A stretch of 64,000 nt of DNA, taken from the NCBI GenBank assembly GCA_021613375.1, contig CM038725.1:37639824-37703823 (forward strand). The letters are read 5' to 3'. Each line of letters opens with the position of its first letter. The stretch's first letter is position 1. Origin of the DNA: Megaleporinus macrocephalus. Taxonomy: Eukaryota; Chordata; Actinopteri; Characiformes; Anostomidae. The translations under genes and the position numbers were made by a program. The notes beneath the pieces were generated by a model. That model searched no databases and was not told the origin of the DNA. It saw only the letters and a list, made by a program, of their open reading frames with translations. Below are positions 58,901 through 64,000 of this stretch, in pieces.

Positions 58901-60611
58901 ACTCCATATTGTCCATCTCACTCTCGGCACTCAGCAAGCTCTGGTTTGCTTGAGGTACCAAAGACCAATCACTGGCCTCTAGGTGATCCAGCTTTCTCCT
59001 CTGCTGCTCCTGGCTTGTGGAATCAGCTTCCTGAAAACATCTGAGCAGCAGACAGTCTGAACTCTTTAAATCTGTGCTTAAAGCTCACCCCTTCAGGGAT
59101 GCGTACTGCGGCTCATTTTCTTGTTTCTTGTTTTCGTTTCTTTGTTTATTTTATTCTGTTATCATTTGTAATTTTGCTTACGTTATTTTTGTGTTTGTGT
59201 GCATGTATGTTTAATGCATAATAATTCAATTTGTTCAAACCTAATACCTGTTAAGCGCTTTGAACTTTCAGGAAATGTGCTATATGAATATCATTTTTAT
59301 TATTATTATTACTCTCTAAATCTCTGAGAACTTGGTCCGGATCTCAGTGTGGCTTCAGCCTGGAGCTAGAAGGTCAGAACCCAGTATGTGTAAACTGTGA
59401 TCAGACCAAAGGCCAATATACACAGATGGTCTTAGGGGGGTTTGAAACAGTCTAGTTAACCTTTTGGATCCCCTGAATGTCTCAAGATCTAAATTCTACT
59501 ATATGATACTGTCCTTCAGGTAAAACTAAATGCTCATATTCAGAGAAAAGTTCTAACTATTCTTACTAGAGCTGCAGTACTGGTTTGCCTCAGGGTGGCG
59601 CTGTGGTAAATTGGTCCTTCACTATGATTGGGATAACTCTTAAAATTTGTATGGAATGAGAAAACGTCCCCAATTGTTCAGGAGTTTAGTGAAAAGCTGG
59701 AGAAAGGAGGAGATACTGAGTAAGATCTCAGTTGAAGTGTGGAAGATCTACCAAACTAGAAAAGAGCAGAACAGAAGAGAATGATTGCTGCCATTGACCG
59801 AGCTGCTGTGGTGAGGGAGTTAATAATCAGCCAACGCTGGAGTAGTGGGCTCAACTATATAGAACTGAGGAACAGGGAGTAGAGGGGGTGGTAGAAGATA
59901 AGAAGATAAAGTAGAATATAAAGATGTTTAGTAACAATACTAAACAAATGAAAAACTTGATGTAAAGCTGCAGCCAAACCTGCACAGTATGTTCTCACAC
60001 TGGACGTTACCACCAACACTGGAGTGACCACAGTGTTCAGGACTGTAAGTAATAAAACTCTTTTTCTCTCAGCTTTAAATACCTCAGTTCAGATAGAGTC
60101 CGGTGAATCTCTCATCCTGGATTTACACATACCAGAAGAAGTGGAGGTGATTTATAGCAGTACAGACCCAGCTGGACCGTCCAGTGGTCAGATCTGTACA
60201 GTAGATGGACGTTCACTACAGAGTGAACCTGAATACACTCAGAGAGTGTCGACTGCTGTTACACTGAGAGGAGTGACTCCGTCTGATAGTGGAGTTTATA
60301 CTATAAAGGATAAACTGAATGATGAGGTCATTCACACCTACACAGTGAGCGTGGGGTCAGCAGGTGGAGGTGAGTTAACAGGTATGTGACTACATGATGT
60401 CTGTCTGTCCAATCAGAATTCACTGAACAGGAATCTGAGTTTAATGATGGTGTTCAGTTTAATCTGTGTGTGTGTTTGTTTTGTAGATGATCGGTCAGGA
60501 GATGTTGTACTAGTGTGGGTGACTGTACTGCTGGTGGTTGTACTGGTAGCTGTGATTGTGCAGCTGAGGAGAGAGATTCAGCAGCTCAGGATGAAGAGTG
60601 GAAGTAACTGA
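55969..60611 (+). CDS. Gene E: two-Ig-domain type I membrane receptor, type A, intact
   Basis: Exons 55969-56029 (leader MRSCSSALCVLILLTTTVPT), 56304-56603 (D1), 60073-60369 (D2) and 60487-60611 (membrane and tail) join to 261 codons (260 aa) with GT-AG borders. D1 (21-120) runs VFGLADPAVKVKLNGSATLS to CDGKDLCDMQLQIE; it has a distinctive FHKRRD where paralogues have FSKPKD, and seven cysteines. D2 (121-219) has one cysteine (QICTVDGRSLQS) and DSGVYTI in place of the usual second. The helix is about 226-244 and the tail QLRREIQQLRMKSGSN has no signalling motif. Two D2 donors 12 nt apart (60370, 60382) keep the frame. The first exon may be 51799-51824, which would add MIWSSSGEWSV-type residues before the leader. 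The D1-D2 intron contains a hAT-type short element and an L2 fragment. Confidence 0.85.
56604..57087. other. 5' part of the D1-D2 intron of gene E
   Basis: AT-rich noncoding sequence. I see no exon or element in it; the rest of the intron up to 58440, outside the short element, is similar. Confidence 0.55.
57096..57352. mobile_element. hAT-type short nonautonomous element
   Basis: Inverted ends tagagatggaccaatcag and ctgatcgatccttccatctcta, with an exact 8-bp duplication attgtaac at 57088-57095 and 57353-57360. The 257-bp interior has subterminal gccgat and cgatcg words and no coding capacity. Confidence 0.9.
58440..59300 (+). mobile_element. L2-like LINE 3' fragment in gene E
   Basis: Closely matches the gene B copy: cagtctgctcgtcacattac onward, then the C-terminal frame at 58844-59044 ending SSAAPGLWNQLPENI, and an attatt tail near 59300. 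The hAT element found in gene B is absent; the target ccttaaac at 58708-58715 is intact. Confidence 0.8.
59301..60072. other. 3' part of the D1-D2 intron of gene E
   Basis: Noncoding. From about 59866 it matches 47741 onward, the intron end before the other type A D2 exon (gaggaacaggga, then cttgatgtaaagctgcagcc). No element recognised in 59301-59860. Confidence 0.6.
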
Positions 60612-61974
60612 ACAGAATGGACACAGTAACCACAGTCCAGATATAGAGACTGTACCCCCCAAATGAGGACCAGAAACTCTGAGCAATCATCACTAATCTG
60701 TTTTTCTTCTTCTATTTATTCCTTTATCAGATTAGTTATGATTGCTAGCTTTAACTCTAACTCCTCACCCTCATTCCGGAGGAGTGGACAGTGACTAACG
60801 GCAGCTAGTTGTGTAATCAATTAACAGTCTGTGTTGTGTTTACACTGCATGCTAATATTAGGCTCATATTGATCATATTGATCTAATAACTTTGGTAAGT
60901 TGGGGTCAGTGCAGCACTTTATGTAGCACATACGTTCAGTACAATTACACATCATCACATCTGAACATCATATTCAGCTACTTGCTGTTACTGGAGCTCG
61001 TTGAATATCTACTGTGGACGAAGTTTCTGTTGGTTTAACAACACAAGCTGGTCGTGTCACAGCTGCTGCTCAGGTACTTTCAGCAGATGTCTCCTGTTCC
61101 TTCTCAGAGTCTTCTCTGCTCTGTAATCACCTCATATGGTCCTGGTGCTGATTCTTGAGTCACCTTTGTGAGAACTCCAGTACCGTGGTGGCTGGTGCAG
61201 TGGGTGCAGTGGTCTGGCGGTTTGACTGTTGGCTGTGATCATACAGTTCAGGACTTCTACTCTCTTGATGTTCGGCAGACGGCAGCCATGTCTTCAGCTT
61301 TCACTCCATGCTTTGCACGTCTGTCAGACTCTGAACACAGGAGGCTTGTTGTTACCTGCTGGAATCCATGACTGTGTACAAGTTTCCTGAATCCACTGCT
61401 TCTAAATTACAGTACACTGACACTATTTACAGTCCGTGGATGCCTATGATAAGAAACTCTACACTGTCAGGTAGACTCTGTCCTCTGTCTGTGAAACAAG
61501 ACCAAGCCCACTTGCTGCCAAGGCTCTGTTGGCCTGTCCTGAGGCTTGAAGGCTGGTTCATACCTAGTATGGACCCTTCTTGAAAATTAAAACATTGCGT
61601 CCAAACACGCCTCAGTCACTCACTGGCCAGAGATGTGTCTGAAATTGCATACTACACAGTTAGTGCTTATTAGTGCTAGTGTAATATATCTATCTTCTCC
61701 AAGTTACAGCTCGACACCATCTGAGTTCAATTTCAGGATACACAGCTACTGCTTCTACTGGTCCAACAGTGACCACTGGGTCCAGTCTAGTACGTACTGG
61801 CCATTCTGTTTCCTGGGATGGTGGAGCATGATCATTTAGCAGTGTGGACGGTAACACTAAAACATCTGTTGAGTGAGATGTTTTCTTTTGTGTATAGAAG
61901 GGTTGCCATATTAGTAAATTAGTTCACCACATGAGTCAGAGGAGGAAATTGAAATTGGATCAAATGAACGGCCT
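60612..61974. other. 3' UTR of gene E and upstream block of F
   Basis: The 3' UTR matches that after 48644. The junction ggtaagttggggtcagtg lies near 60897. Positions 61090-61690 hold upstream-block words also found before genes B and C. Short frames at 61168-61839 are not supported as genes. Confidence 0.55.
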
Positions 61975-62316
61975 TACTGGTAAAGTTAAACATCTCCAGT
62001 GAACCCACAAGTCCCATTTCTGCTTTGGATCCAGGAGCACCAGTAAAACAGACCCAAACTGATCCTCAGTTCTGTTATCTCTGACAGGAACGTGCACGCT
62101 GGGTGAACAAGTTCCTCCACTGAGAAAACATCTGCAGCATCTGAAACTTTTAGAATCCCACACAGAGTGAAATCCCCTGTTCAGATGCCCCACCCCCTGT
62201 TTCTGTTTCAGAAGATCAAGAAGAAAGACTTTAAACTTCCTCAGTGCAGGAGGAGCTGATCAGCAGTTCAGCTGTACGTCTGATGTTCTTCTAATAAACA
62301 GCGTTTCTCTGTCAGG
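61975..62316 (+). promoter_or_regulatory. Conserved promoter of F
   Basis: Fourth copy of the conserved promoter and 5' UTR, with gacaggaacgtgcacgctgg and aaacttcctcagtgcagga. Confidence 0.5.
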
Positions 62317-63352
62317 ATGATCTGGTCCTCCAGCGGAGAGTGGTGAGTACTCAGACCTGCTGAAGAGCTGACAGGTGTTTGGAGGTTCTCTGGTGTGGAG
62401 ATGTTTGGAGGAGATCAGTAACTGCTCTGAACAGCTTTTTCAGTAAATACTAGTTTCAGAAAGACGGACTGGTTTATTAACGTTATCAGCTGATCATCAT
62501 TAATTACTGTCCTTTAATATCACTCAAGTTCTACTGCATGTGTGACTGAACACGGCGTCCAGCTTCTGCAGCGCAGCTCAGTTTCTGTAACCACTTCCTG
62601 TGTAACCACTTCCTGTGTAGAGAATATGCAGTCTAGAGAACAGAGTCTTGAACAAAGTTCACTGTGACGTGACACCACCATCTTTAGATACATCTGTATT
62701 TGTATTTTTCTCTCTTTTTGTTCTTCCAGTAAACCTGATTTCTTTTTTTAATCAGTGTATAACTTACAGGCTGGTTCTGGATAGTCTCTGCTGGAAGGTA
62801 GAAAGCTGATCAGCACTTATAAAGGATGGAGATACGGGATACAAGACAGATGCATTAGGGTGGTGATATGCCTGTCAATGTGATGCTGTTGTTGCATTGA
62901 CCGAGTGTTGAAATGGTGATGTCATCATGTAGCATATGTGTCAGCATAATGATGTCATTTTAGTTCCTTACAAGAAATGGGAGACATTGGAAGTTAGATA
63001 GGAGGTTCAAGCCTGGTCCTGCTTCAGACTGGTACCTCAGGTTTACCAGACGTTGTGGTTTCTTATGTTTTCATCCTTATAGCTCTTGAGTATTCCAAAA
63101 AGATGAAACCTGGAGAGACTCTCATCCAGGATCTTCCCGTCTCAGAGCCTGTGAAGGTGACCTTTAACAGGACTGGGGACAGTTATCTGAACCTGGTGTA
63201 GCTGTGTGAGGTTGAAGGTTGTATAATCCAGTGTGACCCCCCGTATGAGGAGAGAGTGTTGTTCCAGTCCAGTCTGCAGCTGAAGGACCTGGAGAACTCA
63301 GATGGTGGTGTTTACACCATAATAGACACCAATAAAGTCAGCATTGTAAGAG
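62317..63352 (+). pseudogene. Pseudogene F: type B receptor lacking leader and D1
   Basis: The first exon 62317-62342 is intact. The leader, D1 and surrounding introns are gone, with an even larger deletion than in G (catctgtatttgtatttttc directly before the old post-D1 intron). The D2 remnant 63083-63352 begins LEYSKKMKPGETLIQDLPVS, carries the same TAG as G (63199-63201), keeps the CxVEGCIIQC-like region and the EERVLFQSSLQLK part that G lost, and shares G's terminal deletion before VSI. Membrane exons, if any, would be beyond the window. Confidence 0.85.
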
Positions 63353-63561
63353 GTAAGTCTTGACCACAGTTGGGACAGGGGCAACAAAAGGCTGGAAAAG
63401 TAAATGGTAAGCAGCTGGAGGAGCAATCTGTCACATGACTGGGTAAAATGTTGATGGTAGCGCTACTGTTCAAGTCTGGGTTTTAGTTTAAAGCCTGATG
63501 TACGCTTCTGTGCCGAATCTGTCAAAGCTGTTGAACACAATTACTTGTACTGCATAAATTA

Positions 63562-63875
63562 CGGTGAAGGTTATGTTGTAGGGTACTGTGTAGGTTGTGG
63601 CTTAGGGTATGGTGTACAGTACTTTGAAGGGCACAGCATAGGGTATTGCATTGGTGTACGGCTTCGGATATAGTGTAGGTTATGGTGTTGGGTACAGCGT
63701 AGGTTGCAGAGTAGCCTATGATATAGGTTATGGTTTAGGGTATGGTCTTGGATACGGTGTTGGGTACAACGTAAATTACAGAGTATGGTATAGATTATGG
63801 TGTTGGGTACGTTCTTGAATACCATGTAGAGTAAGATGTAGCAGCATTAAGTACGGTATAGGTTATGGTGTAGGT
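63562..63875. repeat. Degenerate 12-bp array behind F
   Basis: Nearly identical to 53222-53535, for example gtagggtactgtgtaggttg, and part of the same segmental duplication. Confidence 0.8.
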
Positions 63876-64000
63876 TGTTGTCCTTGTCTCAGTCTCATCA
63901 TTTGGACTCTGTTTTGTCTCAGTCTCATCATTTGGACTGGTCTGATTATTTGGCCTCCATAAATTTTGGGCTCAGTGAATATCAACAAACAAATAATAAC

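Larger units (their letters stand above)
59866..64000. other. Segmental duplicate of 47741-53660
   Basis: The order type A D2, membrane exon, 3' UTR, upstream block, promoter, first exon, D2 remnant and degenerate 12-bp array is the same as at 47741-53660, with high identity. Relative to the first copy it lacks the 48930-50945 segment, carries extra upstream-block sequence (61090-61690), lacks a stretch before the D2 remnant (52190-52390) and keeps 35 nt of D2 that G lost. The match reaches the window edge (aacaaacaaataataac). Confidence 0.85.

Overview
The window looks like a stretch of teleost fish nuclear genome. It has spliced genes with GT-AG introns, fish-type mobile elements (L2-like and Rex1-like LINE pieces, a Tc1/mariner transposase remnant, hAT elements with 8-bp target duplications, a gutted LTR retroelement) and a very high load of mini- and microsatellites. 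The species cannot be fixed from the sequence; no bacterial or viral gene set is present.

The real genes are a tandem cluster on the + strand of one multicopy immunoglobulin-superfamily family of cell-surface receptors. The shared layout is a short first exon of 26 coding bases after a conserved promoter, a leader exon, a 300-nt first Ig exon (D1), a 291-297-nt second Ig exon (D2), sometimes a stalk exon, and a last exon with a transmembrane helix and short basic tail. All introns fitted are phase 1 except the one after exon 1. Two subtypes occur. Type A has a D1 ending in a CDGKDLCD motif and a D2 starting LNT(S/T)VQI. Type B has a D1 ending in CDTMDICD and a D2 starting LEYSKEMKPG. I do not recognise an exact family name; teleost multigene Ig families such as NITR, DICP or CD300/pIgR-like are candidates only.

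Layout: 1-7349, 19-bp minisatellite; 7577-10871, gene A (type A, intact, 286 aa); 10872-15665, noncoding and promoter block; 15666-24409, gene B (type B, intact reading frame but altered leader donor, introns filled with L2, hAT and a 12-bp array); 24410-33875, noncoding with 28-, 26- and 65-bp arrays and a nested hAT/palindrome; 34227-35161, gene D (type A, truncated after D1 by a deletion); 35165-36260, Rex1-like and Tc1 remnants; 38509-39543, gene C 5' half (type B leader and D1); 40805-43670, LTR element; 44140-45000, antisense L2 endonuclease piece; 45292-47740, 65-bp array; 48064-48644, orphan type A D2 and transmembrane exons, possibly spliced to gene C; 51799-53012, pseudogene G (type B, D1 lost); 53716-55935, 55- and 31-bp arrays; 55969-60611, gene E (type A, intact, 260 aa); 62317-63352, pseudogene F, a recent duplicate of G that continues past the window edge.

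Functionally the intact genes predict type I membrane proteins with two Ig-like domains and short tails without an ITIM, ITAM or charged transmembrane residue. The cluster shows birth-and-death evolution: segmental duplication, near-identical D1 cores suggesting gene conversion, exon loss at satellite arrays, and arrays at matching positions in paralogues.
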